Notes: generated by a model from the sequence alone, not told the origin. DNA of 64,000 bases from Bradyrhizobium sp. 200 (GCF_023100945.1 NZ_CP064689.1:1160001-1224000); one strand, 5' to 3'; shown: positions 17,422 through 27,092, counted from the stretch's first letter. Numbers and translations are program-made.

Positions 17422-18411
17422 TCATCGCGCGCAGTCCACGATCACGGTGCCGAGCTTGTCGCCTTTCTCCACCGCAAGATGCGCCTGCGCGGTGTCGGAG
17501 AGCGCAAACTGCGCGGCGACGTTGTGAATGCGCGGACCCGCCGCCAGCCACTTTGAAATATCCGCTTGCGCTGCCGCCAATAACGTCTGTGGCAACGCAA
17601 ACAGCACCAAGGCGCGCACCGCGATGCATTTCTCCATCAGCTCACGCATCGGCACCACGGGCGTGCGATTGCCGTTGGTGGCGTAGACCGCGATCGTCGA
17701 ATTCATGCCCATCAGTTTCAGTGTGGTCTCGATATTGCCGCCGAAATCGACATCGACGACACGGTCGACGCCGCGCTGCCCGGTGAAGGCCATCGCTTTG
17801 GCGACAACATCCTCGGTCTTGTAATTGACAACGAGGTCGGCGCCAGCAAGCCGCGCGTGTTCGGCCTTGGCCGCCGAACTGACGGTCGCGATCACCTTGG
17901 CGCCGCCCCATTTGGCGAGTTGCACGGCATAGTGACCGACGGCGCCGGCACCGCCGGTGACGAGCACCGTCTGTCCGACGATGGGGCCATCGCAGAACAG
18001 GCAGGTCCACGCCGTCATGGCGGGGATGCCGAGGGTGGCGCCTTGCGCAAACGAGAGGTTCTCGGGCAGCGGCGTCACCAGATGTTCGGCGAGCGCAATA
18101 TATTCAGCCGCCGTGCCGAACGCGCGGCCGTTGCGCTGGCCGTTGAACAGCCAGACGCGCTGACCATTCTTGAGCCGCGTGACGCCGTCGCCGACCTGGT
18201 CGATGATGCCAGCACCGTCGCTGTTCGGAATGACGCGCGGATATTCCATCGGCCGATAGCCGCCGCCGCGGCGGCCGACATCGGCGGGATTGACGCCGGA
18301 CGCCTCCAGCCGCACCCGGACTTCGCCCGGGCCGGCCACCGGCGTCGGCATCTCGCCATAGGCCAGCACCTCGGGCGCTGGCCCCGTTCGCTCGTACCAG
18401 ACCGCCTTCAC
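17422..18411 (-). CDS. NADPH:quinone oxidoreductase-like MDR (zinc-independent alcohol dehydrogenase)
   Basis: A 329-residue medium-chain reductase. The N-terminal GroES-like domain has SGVNPADV. The nucleotide-binding motif is VTGGAGAVGHYAVQLAKW. The zinc-ligand cysteines are absent, as in quinone oxidoreductases. The GTG start at 18411 overlaps the TGA of the upstream SDR gene (GTGA, 18408-18411), so translation is coupled. The frame extends to 18483 but that segment lies inside the SDR gene. Confidence 0.88.
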   Translation of the reverse strand: MKAVWYERTGPAPEVLAYGEMPTPVAGPGEVRVRLEASGVNPADVGRRGGGYRPMEYPRVIPNSDGAGIIDQVGDGVTRLKNGQRVWLFNGQRNGRAFGTAAEYIALAEHLVTPLPENLSFAQGATLGIPAMTAWTCLFCDGPIVGQTVLVTGGAGAVGHYAVQLAKWGGAKVIATVSSAAKAEHARLAGADLVVNYKTEDVVAKAMAFTGQRGVDRVVDVDFGGNIETTLKLMGMNSTIAVYATNGNRTPVVPMRELMEKCIAVRALVLFALPQTLLAAAQADISKWLAAGPRIHNVAAQFALSDTAQAHLAVEKGDKLGTVIVDCAR

Positions 18412-19193
18412 AGCGTGCCCGGAAACGCGCCGCCGTCGAGCAGGAGGTTCTGCCCGGTGATGAAGCCCGACTTGGCGCCGCACAGGAACGCGCAGGCAAG
18501 GCCAAATTCCTCGGGGTCGCCGAAGCGGCCGGCCGGATTGAGCTTGGCGCGTTCCGCCAGCAACTGGTCGACGGTGATGCCGCGTTTCTCCGCGTCCACC
18601 TTCGCCACCGGCCCACGCAGGCGGTCGGTATCAAAGGGGCCGGGCAGCAGGGCGTTGATGGTGACGTTGTTGATCACGGTCTTGCGCGAGATGCCGGCGA
18701 CGAAGCCGGTGAGGCCGGCGCGCGCGCCGTTGGACAGGCCCAGCACCTCGATCGGTGCCTTCACCGCGGCCGAGGTGATGTTGACGATACGGCCGAATTT
18801 CCGCGCCATCATGCCGTCCACCGTCGCCTTGATCAATTCGATCGGCGTCAGCATGTTGGCGTCGATCGCCTTGATCCAGTCGTCGCGGGTCCAGTTGCGG
18901 AAATCGCCGGGCGGCGGGCCGCCGGCATTGTTGATCAGGATATCCGGGTCGGGGCAGGCTTTCAGCGCGGCCTCGCGCCCGGCGGGCGTGGTGATGTCGC
19001 CGGCGACTTCCGTGACGGTGACGCCCGGATAGGCTTTACGGATTTCGTCGGCGGTCTTTTTCAGCGCCTCCGCGCCGCGCGCGGTCAGCGTGACATGCAC
19101 GCCTTCATTGGCCAGCGCCATGGCGCAGGCACGCCCCAGGCCCTTGCTCGAAGCGCAGACGATGGCGCGGCGGCCTTTGATCCCAAGATCCAC
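18408..19193 (-). CDS. Atypical short-chain dehydrogenase/reductase lacking YxxxK
   Basis: A 261-residue SDR. The cofactor motif is CASSKGLGRA instead of TGxxxGIG, and NNAG is present as INNAGG. The catalytic Ser is in NITSAA, but the expected YxxxK reads SNGAR (Tyr to Ser, Lys to Arg). The C terminus ends in the usual LLDGGAFPG. It may be catalytically altered or use another mechanism; a subfamily with this change exists among FabG-like proteins. It is coupled to the quinone oxidoreductase gene. Confidence 0.87.
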   Translation of the reverse strand: MDLGIKGRRAIVCASSKGLGRACAMALANEGVHVTLTARGAEALKKTADEIRKAYPGVTVTEVAGDITTPAGREAALKACPDPDILINNAGGPPPGDFRNWTRDDWIKAIDANMLTPIELIKATVDGMMARKFGRIVNITSAAVKAPIEVLGLSNGARAGLTGFVAGISRKTVINNVTINALLPGPFDTDRLRGPVAKVDAEKRGITVDQLLAERAKLNPAGRFGDPEEFGLACAFLCGAKSGFITGQNLLLDGGAFPGTL

Positions 19194-19315
19194 TGTTTCT
19201 CTCCCGTTATGTCAGGTGATTTTCTGAAAGTCGGATGAACCCACTGTAACCAAGTCGAGCGGTCCTGATAAGAGAGCGGCTACCGCCGAAACGCATAACA
19301 GGAAGACCACACCGA

Positions 19316-19831
19316 TTATATGTGCCGGTCTTTTCTCACCCGGTCGATCGTAGCCGTAAGCTCGGGAGGAAGGGACCTGACGCCCAATTGCCCGGCGGCT
19401 GACAGCAGCGGCCGCAATTTCGAGCCGGTCATGAATGCGGGCTGCAGGTTCGTCGGCAGGAGCTGGTCGAAGATCAGCACAACCGTGATCGCGATCAGGC
19501 CGACGCGCACCGCGCCAAGGGTGGCGCCGCCGAGGCGGTCTCCGATGCCAGCTTGCGGTCCAATGGCGTCGTCGAGGGTCATGCGCGCCAGCTTTCCGAG
19601 AACCATACCGGTGACCAGAAAAGCGCCGAAGAACAGCGGCAAATTCTGCGCAAACGGCAACGCAAGCTTGCCGTCGAGCTGCGGCGGCAATAGTGGCACC
19701 AGCCACACGGTGATCGGCATTGCGATGAGATAGGCCAGAATCGTAACCGCGCTGCGCAATAGGCCGGTATTGAAACCGGTGACCACGGCAATGGTCAGGC
19801 AGAGATAGACGACAGCGTCGAAACTGTTCAT
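19316..19831 (-). CDS. CvpA family inner-membrane protein
   Basis: A 171-residue protein with four predicted membrane segments, starting MNSFDAVVYLCLTIAVVTGF as in colicin V production proteins. The motif GIGDRLGGATLGAVRV matches the CvpA signature (DRxxGxxxGxxxG). The family is linked to envelope integrity and biofilm formation. It stands alone between a small gap and the GMC gene. The name reflects homology only. Confidence 0.82.
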   Translation of the reverse strand: MNSFDAVVYLCLTIAVVTGFNTGLLRSAVTILAYLIAMPITVWLVPLLPPQLDGKLALPFAQNLPLFFGAFLVTGMVLGKLARMTLDDAIGPQAGIGDRLGGATLGAVRVGLIAITVVLIFDQLLPTNLQPAFMTGSKLRPLLSAAGQLGVRSLPPELTATIDRVRKDRHI

Positions 19832-19910
19832 GGGAAAAATTCCACCCGGTTTCGATACCGATGCTTCGTCAATGAATCGGGTTCGCGATTGCTAAAATCG
19901 TCTGTATCGA

Positions 19911-19955
19911 CAGGGTAGCGTGGGCAAGCGCGCTCTTGCACCGTGCCCACCCAAC
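19911..19955. repeat. Short repeat family, copy 2
   Basis: CAGGGTAGCGTGGGCAAGCG begins a hairpin with outer stem GTGGGCA (19920-19926) and TGCCCAC (19944-19950). It is the same family as 16501-16533 and sits between the cvpA and GMC genes. Confidence 0.5.
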
Positions 19956-19984
19956 AATCTCGCGCTTCTCGCAATGAGGGGGAA

Positions 19985-21598
19985 TCAATTCGCCCGCATC
20001 TCCGCCTTGATCATGTCGGCAGCCTTCTCGCCGATCATGATGGTCGGTGCATTGGTGTTGCCGCCGATCAGCGTCGGCATGATCGAGGCATCGACCACGC
20101 GCAATCCTGCGACGCCGTGCACTTTCAGCTTCGGATCGACCACGGCCATGGGATCGTTGACCCCCATCTTGGCTGACCCGACCGGGTGATAGACGGTGTC
20201 GACACGCGCGCGCAAGAGGTTACGGATGTCATCATCGCCATGCACGCCTTCCGTGAACATCTCCTTCTTTTGCAACGCGCGCAACGCCGGCGTCTCCATC
20301 AGCCGCCGCGTCGTCTTGAAGCCCGCCACCATGGTTTCCAGATCATCCGCCTCGCCGAAAAAATTCGGGTCGATCAGGGGCGCGGCGAAGGGATCGCTGC
20401 TCAGAAGCGAAACGCTGCCGCGGCTCTTCGGCCGCAGCAGGCAGACGTGGCAGGTAAAACCGGTGCCGCGATGGCGCTTGCGGCCGTGATCGTCGGCCAG
20501 CGCCATGCCGAAATGAAGCTGGATATCGGGGATGTCGAGATCGGGCCGGGTTTTCAGGAAGCCGCCGCATTCGGCGAAATTGGACGTCATCGGTCCGGTG
20601 CGTTCGAGGCGATACTGGCGGATGGCCCGCAACAGCCGCGGCAGCGCTTTAAGCGAAATGCCGTTGAAGTTGGGATTGTCGGACATGTAGCCGAACACGA
20701 AGTCCGGGTGATCCTGCAGGTTCTGTCCAACGCCGGGCAGATGATGCACGGTGGCGATGCCGTAGCTGCCAAGCGCTGTGCTGTCGCCGACGCCGGATAG
20801 CATCAGCAATTGCGGGGTCTGGAACGCGCCGGAGGACACGATCACCTCGCGCCGGGCGCGGATCTGCTTCAACTCCTTACCCTGCCGGTATTCGACGCCG
20901 ACCGCGCGCTTGCCTTCGAACAGGATGCGGGTGGCGTGGGCATGAGTCTCTACGCGCAGATTGGTGCGATTTCCCATATGCGGATGGAGATAGGCGCGGG
21001 CGGCGCTGCAGCGTTCGCCGTTCTTCTGCGTCAATTGATAGATGCCGAGGCCCTCGTGCTCGTCGGCGTTGAAATCCTCGCGCAGGCGGAACTGCGCTTC
21101 CTGTGCGGCCTGCAGGAAGATCTGTTGCACTGGATTGCCGGTGCGCGACTTGTTGACGGCAAGCGGCCCGCCCTTGCCGTGATATTCGCCGTCGAAATCG
21201 GCATTGTTTTCGGCGCGCTTGAAGTAGGGCAGCACGTCGGCGAACGACCAGCCGGCATTGCCGAGCGCGGCCCATTGATCATAATCGGCGCGGTGGCCTC
21301 GGATATAGACCATCGCGTTGATGGCGGAAGAGCCGCCGAGTCCCTTACCGCGCGGCTGATAGCCGATGCGGCCGTTGAGGCCCTTCTGCGGCACGGTGTT
21401 GAAGGCCCAGTTGTTGACGTTGCCGGCGACCATCAGCACGAGTGCGAACGGCGTCGTGACCACCCAATTGTCGTTCCTGCCGCCGGCGTCCAGCACCGCC
21501 ACCGATGTGTTCGGATCCTCCGACAGCCGTCCCGCCACCGTGCAGCCGCCCGAGCCGCCGCCCACCACCACGAAATCGAATGTATCCGCCACGCGCAC
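19985..21598 (-). CDS. GMC family oxidoreductase (choline dehydrogenase-like)
   Basis: A 537-residue FAD enzyme. The Rossmann motif is VVGGGSGG near residue 11. GMC signature 1 is [15 protein letters not shown] and signature 2 [17 protein letters not shown]. The C-terminal catalytic His is in [11 protein letters not shown] and the second His/Asn site in GGNTNAPT. It oxidises an alcohol; similarity to choline dehydrogenases does not prove choline. A GTG start is used (21598 or 21592). Confidence 0.92.
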   Translation of the reverse strand: MRVADTFDFVVVGGGSGGCTVAGRLSEDPNTSVAVLDAGGRNDNWVVTTPFALVLMVAGNVNNWAFNTVPQKGLNGRIGYQPRGKGLGGSSAINAMVYIRGHRADYDQWAALGNAGWSFADVLPYFKRAENNADFDGEYHGKGGPLAVNKSRTGNPVQQIFLQAAQEAQFRLREDFNADEHEGLGIYQLTQKNGERCSAARAYLHPHMGNRTNLRVETHAHATRILFEGKRAVGVEYRQGKELKQIRARREVIVSSGAFQTPQLLMLSGVGDSTALGSYGIATVHHLPGVGQNLQDHPDFVFGYMSDNPNFNGISLKALPRLLRAIRQYRLERTGPMTSNFAECGGFLKTRPDLDIPDIQLHFGMALADDHGRKRHRGTGFTCHVCLLRPKSRGSVSLLSSDPFAAPLIDPNFFGEADDLETMVAGFKTTRRLMETPALRALQKKEMFTEGVHGDDDIRNLLRARVDTVYHPVGSAKMGVNDPMAVVDPKLKVHGVAGLRVVDASIMPTLIGGNTNAPTIMIGEKAADMIKAEMRAN

Positions 21599-21918
21599 CC
21601 CCCGGGATTTTTTGTTCTGGCGGGGTCTGTGAGCCCTGCTTTGGGGCCCAAAACTCGGCTTTTGCGGCGTTTATGGCAAGAGCGGTTCCAGGAGGCGATT
21701 TGCCCCCTCAAATCCCCGTTTTTGCTGTCATAAAATCCTCAAAAGCGGAGCCTTGCCCCTTTCCAAAGCAGGGCGACGTTGATACATACCCCTCGCGCCC
21801 GACGGCTTCGGCCCGGGTCGCCTTCTCAGGAAGCCTCCGGACGGGATCGATCGGCGCCATCTGGCGTTCGCCGGGATCGTTTCGGCACCGGCTTTTCGAA
21901 GGTAGCGCAACGGTTTAA
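21599..21918. other. Gap between GMC gene and tRNA-fMet
   Basis: About 320 bases with no supported gene. It should hold the divergent promoters of the GMC gene and the tRNA. I see no clear motif. Confidence 0.4.
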
Positions 21919-21995
<77 letters not shown>

Positions 21996-22016
21996 CTTTC
22001 ATTACAAACTCACTCA

Positions 22017-22053
22017 CCGTCCCGGTCTAACCGCCGGGACGGATTTAGTTTTT
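22017..22053 (+). terminator. Terminator of tRNA-fMet
   Basis: A perfect 9-bp stem (22017-22025/22034-22042) is followed by ATTTAGTTTTT. It ends 58 bases after the tRNA. Confidence 0.9.
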
Positions 22054-22263
22054 CTGAGGATCAGGGATCAGGGACAGAGCAGGTCCGGCTGCGAGCAGCA
22101 TTACCAGACCATCCGGAGTGAAGGGTAGACGTCTTCACTTCTACTCTCGACAGAACATCCACAGAAAATACTATCTCGCGCACTCTCAACCAAAGAGTGG
22201 GAGCGGCGGATACATGTAAAAGAGAAAATCGTCGTTGATATTTTTACTAGGAATCTGAGGCGC

Positions 22264-22291
22264 GGACGTTCGAACCGTTCCGGGCGCGCCA
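22264..22291 (+). other. tRNA 3'-end fragment (T arm, acceptor strand, CCA)
   Basis: The pattern is GGACG, loop TTCGAAC, CGTTC (one G-T pair), seven acceptor bases CGGGCGC, discriminator G and CCA. The loop fits the universal TTCRANY. No 5' half of a tRNA is found upstream. Such fragments mark attachment sites of integrated elements or tRNA remnants. The sequence differs from tRNA-fMet. Confidence 0.45.
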
Positions 22292-22399
22292 TGGCCGATG
22301 TAGATGGGCACTATTGCTTGGCTGTGGCGCTATGATGTGGCGGGCGGGCACACAACTCTGACCGGCAAATCTGCGAGGCCCTGCGATTTTGTACTGCAC

Positions 22400-24832
22400 T
22401 CACCAAGTATAGCGCAGGCCGAGATCGCCCTTGACGCCGTCGCGTTTGCGGCCATCGGTGTCCCCAACCGCGAACTGGTAGCCGACCTGGGTGTAAAGGC
22501 TCAGCCCGGCATTGATCCTGGCAGTCACCCCGGCGGTGAGGTCAAGCCGCGTCGCCTGCTCCAGCAACGGAACCCGATCGACTCCGGAAAACGTCGTCGT
22601 CGCTTGCGCGCCCCAGTCCCGCCAGAGGCCGGCACGTACGTAAGGTTGCCAGACCCGACCGCCATCGCTGACAATGGTCCATCGACCGCGCAGGCCGAGC
22701 CGCCCGCTTGCCCCCGATGTCGATCCTAGGGCGACGTCACCCAAGCCGTCATTGGCGTCGTCGAACGACACATGCTGCCACACGATCTGGCCCTGCGGCT
22801 CCAGCACAAAGCCCGGCCCGAGCGCCGGCAGCGCAATCGGATAGCCCGCCTCCAGCGAAGAGACGAAGCCCGCGCCGTTGGTCGAGAGGCTGGCGAATGT
22901 CGTGGATGCCGTGCCTTCATAGGCGGTCGCCTGCAACACCGCGTCGAGATACCAGCCGGTCGGACCATAACGCGTCCAATAAGCTCCGCTCGACCAGCTA
23001 TTGAGATTGAGGCCGCCGGTCTTGCGTAGTACGTAGTTGGTCGCCGCCTCGTTGGTGACGAGGCCGGTCACATCGACGTTGGCATTGGCGTAGGCGAAGT
23101 AGATGCCAGCGACGTCGCGATGGCCGGGCAGCCACTCGCCACGCAGCAGATCGATACCGCTCTGAAAGCCGGCCAAGTGGCCATCGGTTCGTGGATCGGC
23201 GAAGGCGCGGTAGCGGTTGTTGACCTGCGCACCGAAGCCACGGGCCCAGGCGGAGCGGGCCCAGCCGCTGTCGCTTCCCGCATTTGCGATTGTAAGCGTG
23301 TCGCCGATGCGCTCGTGCAAGTTGCCGAGCGTGGAGAGCCCAAGCTGCCGGGCAGTTGGCTGCACCGCTCCATAGGTCGCAATCTCCGGCCCGATGATTG
23401 GATACACACCCGGCGGCAGCACCGGCGGCAGCTCTTCCGGCAGCGCATCTGGTGGCAGCACGCCCGGCGGCGCGATCGGGCCGTTGCCGCCGTTACCGTT
23501 GCCGTTGCCGCCGTTAAAGCTCGAACGCAGGAACCAGTTATCGGGGGCGCTGCCGTTGAGGTCGCCACGGAACAGATAATAGGTCAAGGCGCCGCCGCGC
23601 GCTTCGCCGGCGAGCGCGAACGCAAGCGGCGCCGTCGTTCCGCCGTTGATCGCACTCACCACCAGGATGCCGTTACCGGTGGTCTGCACTCCTGGCCCTC
23701 CGGCATTGGTGATGCGCAGGAAGGAGCTTCCGGTCGCGCTGCCGCCATTGATGACCAGCAGGTCCGATGGCGAGCTGTCCGTGCCGAGAAACGTGTTGAG
23801 CCCGATCGTGCCGCCGACGCCAACGTAGTTCACCGTCGTCAGCGTCTTGAATGCACCGCCAGCGGCGAGATCAATCTGGCTGGCGTTGTTTATCAGATCG
23901 GTGACATTGGAACTGCCGGTCATGTTCCAGACGGTGCCATTCGTCAGCGTGAGGTTCGATGTGCTGCCGCTATCGGTAATCGCAGCACCGGTCAGCGTCG
24001 AGTGTGATGAGGCTGTGATGTTAGTGTTACTGGCACCGCCTGTAACATATAGCCACCGCCCGTCGCTGCTGCCGGCGGTGACGCTGGTGCCGGTCAAATT
24101 AATGCTCTTGTTGCTCCCGCCCTGGACACGGATCACAGGGCCAGCTTCGCTCGTCAGCGTGCTGTTTGCAAAATTCGCCGTCGACCCACCCCCACTGATC
24201 AAGGCGAGTGCATTGGCACCGGCCCCTGTGGTGGTCACCGTCACGTCGGTCGCGTTGACGGCGTTGTTTGGGTTTTCGATTCTTATTCCATCCGAAGTCA
24301 TGCCGGAAGTAGTAATGGATACGTTATTGAGCACCTCAGTGTGTTGACCTGACGTAACGTAAATCGCGTGGGCGTTCATGCCCGCTGTAGTAATCGTGGT
24401 GGTAATGGGAGCCCCGCTGGGATTGATCACGAGTTGGCCACTGCCTGTGACAACGATGCCGCGTGCATTCTCAGTGCTGACTGTAATCGGCCCAGGATTG
24501 TTACCTGCGCTCGGATCAAAGGTCAGGGTGCCGGGACCGCTGACATTGGCCGCTACGGAGCCTGAGGATGGCATCCACTGTGTTGAGCCGAGGACCGTCC
24601 TGCTAGAGCCCATGCTGATGGTCGAGGTTACCTGGCCTGGGCCGATGTCTTGCGGTCGGGCGGCCTCCGGCGCCAGCACGACCGAGGCCAGCACCATCAA
24701 GAAAAAATGCAGACACCATGCGCTGGGCGACGCCAAACCGGACCGCACCAGCCAGCATCGAAATTTTCGCCCGGGACTAACTGCTCGGCGCTGGATGTCG
24801 CGCCCATCGCGCGCTTTGCGCGAGAAGTGCAT
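22400..24832 (-). CDS. Autotransporter (type V secretion) outer-membrane beta-barrel protein
   Basis: An 810-residue protein. An extended basic N terminus precedes a signal peptide (WCLHFFLMVLASVVLAPEAA). The passenger, about residues 70-500, is Ser/Thr/Asn/Gly-rich with repeating beta-helix-like turns and no protease triad. A Gly/Asn and proline-rich linker (PPGVLPPDALPEELPP) leads to the autotransporter barrel, about the last 290 residues, ending in LGLRYTW with the required terminal aromatic. The passenger probably sits on the cell surface in adhesion. ATG 24832 is chosen; ATG 24877 is also in frame. Base composition is less GC-biased than that of its neighbours. Confidence 0.88.
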   Translation of the reverse strand: MHFSRKARDGRDIQRRAVSPGRKFRCWLVRSGLASPSAWCLHFFLMVLASVVLAPEAARPQDIGPGQVTSTISMGSSRTVLGSTQWMPSSGSVAANVSGPGTLTFDPSAGNNPGPITVSTENARGIVVTGSGQLVINPSGAPITTTITTAGMNAHAIYVTSGQHTEVLNNVSITTSGMTSDGIRIENPNNAVNATDVTVTTTGAGANALALISGGGSTANFANSTLTSEAGPVIRVQGGSNKSINLTGTSVTAGSSDGRWLYVTGGASNTNITASSHSTLTGAAITDSGSTSNLTLTNGTVWNMTGSSNVTDLINNASQIDLAAGGAFKTLTTVNYVGVGGTIGLNTFLGTDSSPSDLLVINGGSATGSSFLRITNAGGPGVQTTGNGILVVSAINGGTTAPLAFALAGEARGGALTYYLFRGDLNGSAPDNWFLRSSFNGGNGNGNGGNGPIAPPGVLPPDALPEELPPVLPPGVYPIIGPEIATYGAVQPTARQLGLSTLGNLHERIGDTLTIANAGSDSGWARSAWARGFGAQVNNRYRAFADPRTDGHLAGFQSGIDLLRGEWLPGHRDVAGIYFAYANANVDVTGLVTNEAATNYVLRKTGGLNLNSWSSGAYWTRYGPTGWYLDAVLQATAYEGTASTTFASLSTNGAGFVSSLEAGYPIALPALGPGFVLEPQGQIVWQHVSFDDANDGLGDVALGSTSGASGRLGLRGRWTIVSDGGRVWQPYVRAGLWRDWGAQATTTFSGVDRVPLLEQATRLDLTAGVTARINAGLSLYTQVGYQFAVGDTDGRKRDGVKGDLGLRYTW

Positions 24833-25467
24833 TGTCAGCGAAACGCGAAGGTCCTCGCTGCCCACGGTCCGAAGCATCCGTTCTTCATCCCCCAGAACAA
24901 CCGGTTCTTGAGCAAACCAATGAGCTCAGGTGATGAAAGCATCGCCAGGTAAGAAATTCTTCGACCAATCTAACTGCGATCATAGGAAGATTGCTTGTTA
25001 CCACAACGACAAGTAGTGACAACCGATCGGTTCCATGAATCAATTTTGGGATGTGTTGCTATGACGACACACCCAGGAGACACGAGGAAAATCTGCGACA
25101 AAAATCAGCGGCAGATGTCGATATCATAGCGTTTGCCGCAGCCCCGATCTTCCCAATCACCGAGACGCCGAACAGGGCCATAGCTCGAACCACGCTCCTC
25201 CGGCGTATGGATCTTCAGCAGGATCGATTGGGAGATCGGAACGAGCGTTTCCAAGCTTGCGGACTTGCGTCAGTTTTGGGTGGGCCAAACAAGCGGCCCT
25301 CGCCGACGATGAGAGTCGCGGCGATGTGCCTTCGGCTATGCGCAGAGCGGCAACCGGCATTGCGTTTCGAGCAAGCTGCCCTTGAGATGTTCTCGGCCGG
25401 TATTGCACTGGCTGCGTCACCTCTCTCGTCGATTCCAGCTTTACCGCCGGAAAAGCGGCGTTTCGAG
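24833..25467. other. Gap upstream of the autotransporter, no gene seen
   Basis: About 635 bases. Open frames on both strands lack ribosome sites and recognisable products. A 12-bp perfect palindrome AACCGATCGGTT (25021-25032) lies about 190 bases before the autotransporter start and could be an operator. Confidence 0.4.
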
Positions 25468-26541
25468 TCACGGCGTGATCGCGACCTTGAACACACCATC
25501 ACGTTGGTTCGCAAAGAGTTCATAGGCGGCTTCGATCTCTTCCAGCTTAAATCGGTGCGTCACCATCGCGCTCAGATCGACGCGTCCTGATTCGATCACC
25601 GCCATCAATCGTCGCATGCGCTCCTTCCCACCCGGGCAGAGCGTTGTCACGATCGTATGGTCGCCGAGTCCCGTCGCGAAGGCGTCGACCGGTATCTTCA
25701 GATCGGACGAATAGACGCCAAGGCTCGACAACGTCCCGCCCGGCCGCAACACCCGGAGACACGATTCAAACGTTGACTGGGTGCCCAACGACTCGATCGC
25801 CACATCGACCCCGCGTCCGTCGGTGAGGCGAAGAATCTCGGCGACCGGATTGACTTTACTGAAGTCCACTACGTGGTCGGCGCCGAGACGACGCGCCATC
25901 TCCAGACGTTCCGGCAGCCGGTCGACCGCGATGATCGTCGACGCGCCGAGCAGCTTCGCGCCAGCGGTAGCGCAGAGACCGATCGGACCCTGCGCGAACA
26001 CCGCCACCATGTCGCCGATTTTGATCCTGCCGCTTTCGGCACCGCTGAAACCGGTCGACATGATGTCGGGACACATGAGGACCTGCTCGTCGGTGAGGCC
26101 GTCAGCAACAGGCGCGAGATTGCCTATCGCGTCAGGTACGAGGACAAATTCAGCCTGGCAGCCGTCGATCGTGTTGCCGAATCGCCATCCGCCCGCCGCC
26201 TTCCATCCATGTCTGTCATCAGGGCCATCTTGGGAGCAGCGGCCACACTGGCACGCGTTGCTGTAGCCGCTCGGCGTGATGGCGCCAGCGATGACGCGCT
26301 GACTTTCGTGGAATCCTTTGACCTCCGAACCGAGCTTCTCGATCACTCCAACAGGCTCGTGGCCGATTGTTAGACCTTTGACGACCGGGTACTCTCCTTT
26401 AAGGATATGAACATCCGTGCCGCATATGGTTGTTGTCGTAATCCGAATCAGTGCGTCGAGCGGACCAACATCTGGCATGGGCTTCTCCTCGAGCACGATC
26501 CGGCCCGGCTCGACAAAGACGGCGGCTTTCATTTTCGGCAT
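25468..26541 (-). CDS. Zinc-dependent alcohol dehydrogenase (MDR family)
   Basis: A 357-residue enzyme. Catalytic zinc ligands are in ICGTDVHILKG and GHEPVGVIEKLG, and the structural-zinc loop has CQCGRC. The NAD site is FAQGPIGLCATAGAKLLGA, followed by acidic VDRLPERLE. It resembles isopropanol or butanediol-type dehydrogenases. ATG 26541 is preferred; a GTG at 26550 is in frame. It sits beside the acetate kinase and phosphoketolase genes, consistent with a fermentative or low-oxygen block. Confidence 0.9.
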   Translation of the reverse strand: MPKMKAAVFVEPGRIVLEEKPMPDVGPLDALIRITTTTICGTDVHILKGEYPVVKGLTIGHEPVGVIEKLGSEVKGFHESQRVIAGAITPSGYSNACQCGRCSQDGPDDRHGWKAAGGWRFGNTIDGCQAEFVLVPDAIGNLAPVADGLTDEQVLMCPDIMSTGFSGAESGRIKIGDMVAVFAQGPIGLCATAGAKLLGASTIIAVDRLPERLEMARRLGADHVVDFSKVNPVAEILRLTDGRGVDVAIESLGTQSTFESCLRVLRPGGTLSSLGVYSSDLKIPVDAFATGLGDHTIVTTLCPGGKERMRRLMAVIESGRVDLSAMVTHRFKLEEIEAAYELFANQRDGVFKVAITP

Positions 26542-26640
26542 CTGATTCACCCTGTTGTTGCAGTTTCGATATAGCCAGCTCGATCAGCGCCATCCATTCG
26601 TTCCGGCCTGGCAGGACGCAACGCGCAGCCTGCCACGTGA

Positions 26641-26845
26641 CGCCCTGAGTATGAGGTCGCGGCCGAAGAGAAGTACGAGAGCCCAGAGGCCGCTCGTGGT
26701 CCGGAGGGCCTTGACGATTTCGAAGGCGCCGGCACAATCGCTATGACCGCGACGAATGCCCTGCTGACAAGCGGCGCGAGCGTGACATCGCCCAAGAGGA
26801 ATATTCCTGCCAGGAGCAGGACAACTCGAAGCAAGACGCGGGCTC
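26641..26845 (-). pseudogene. Frameshifted, truncated HdeD-family (DUF308) remnant
   Basis: Frame 1 (26845-26733) encodes LAGIFLLGDV...SRAFVAVIAI and frame 2 (from 26733 leftward) encodes AGAFEIVKALRTTSGLW. Joined, they match the HdeD proteins at 42305 and 44022 (AGI.ALGDV...LTAIAAGAFEIGHAF). The reading frame breaks at about 26733 by a small insertion. Only about 70 codons of roughly 185 survive and a stop lies just upstream. This is a decayed third hdeD-like locus. Confidence 0.65.
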
Positions 26846-26984
26846 AAGTCGGGCGGTGCCGGCGAGCGCGATGCTATGTCATGGGTGGTTATCGACTGCG
26901 ACGACGCCATACGAGCTTCCGCAAAAACGCGCGCAACACTTTTGCGCGCTGCTTTAGTCAGCAGCCTGGCCGCTCATGTCGTGC

Positions 26985-27000
26985 GGTTGTCGCGACAACC
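26985..27000. promoter_or_regulatory. Perfect 16-bp palindrome, possible operator
   Basis: GGTTGTCGCGACAACC is fully self-complementary. It lies in the gap between the HdeD remnant and the acetate kinase remnant, about 315 bases before the latter. Confidence 0.45.
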
Positions 27001-27078
27001 TCCTGCTACTATAACGTGATGGTGCTTTTTTGACAACAAGGAACCCTCGTCTCGCGACACGAAGCCTTCGACATAGGC

Positions 27079-27092
27079 GATTCAATTGAATC
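27079..27092. promoter_or_regulatory. Perfect 14-bp palindrome, possible operator
   Basis: GATTCAATTGAATC is self-complementary and lies about 225 bases before the acetate kinase remnant in an AT-richer stretch. It resembles a symmetric regulator site; it is not the standard FixK box. Confidence 0.4.

Noticed and set aside
22101-22292. 63-codon frame beginning MARPERFERP
   Set aside because: It is the complement of the tRNA-like 3' end, a known source of spurious proteins.
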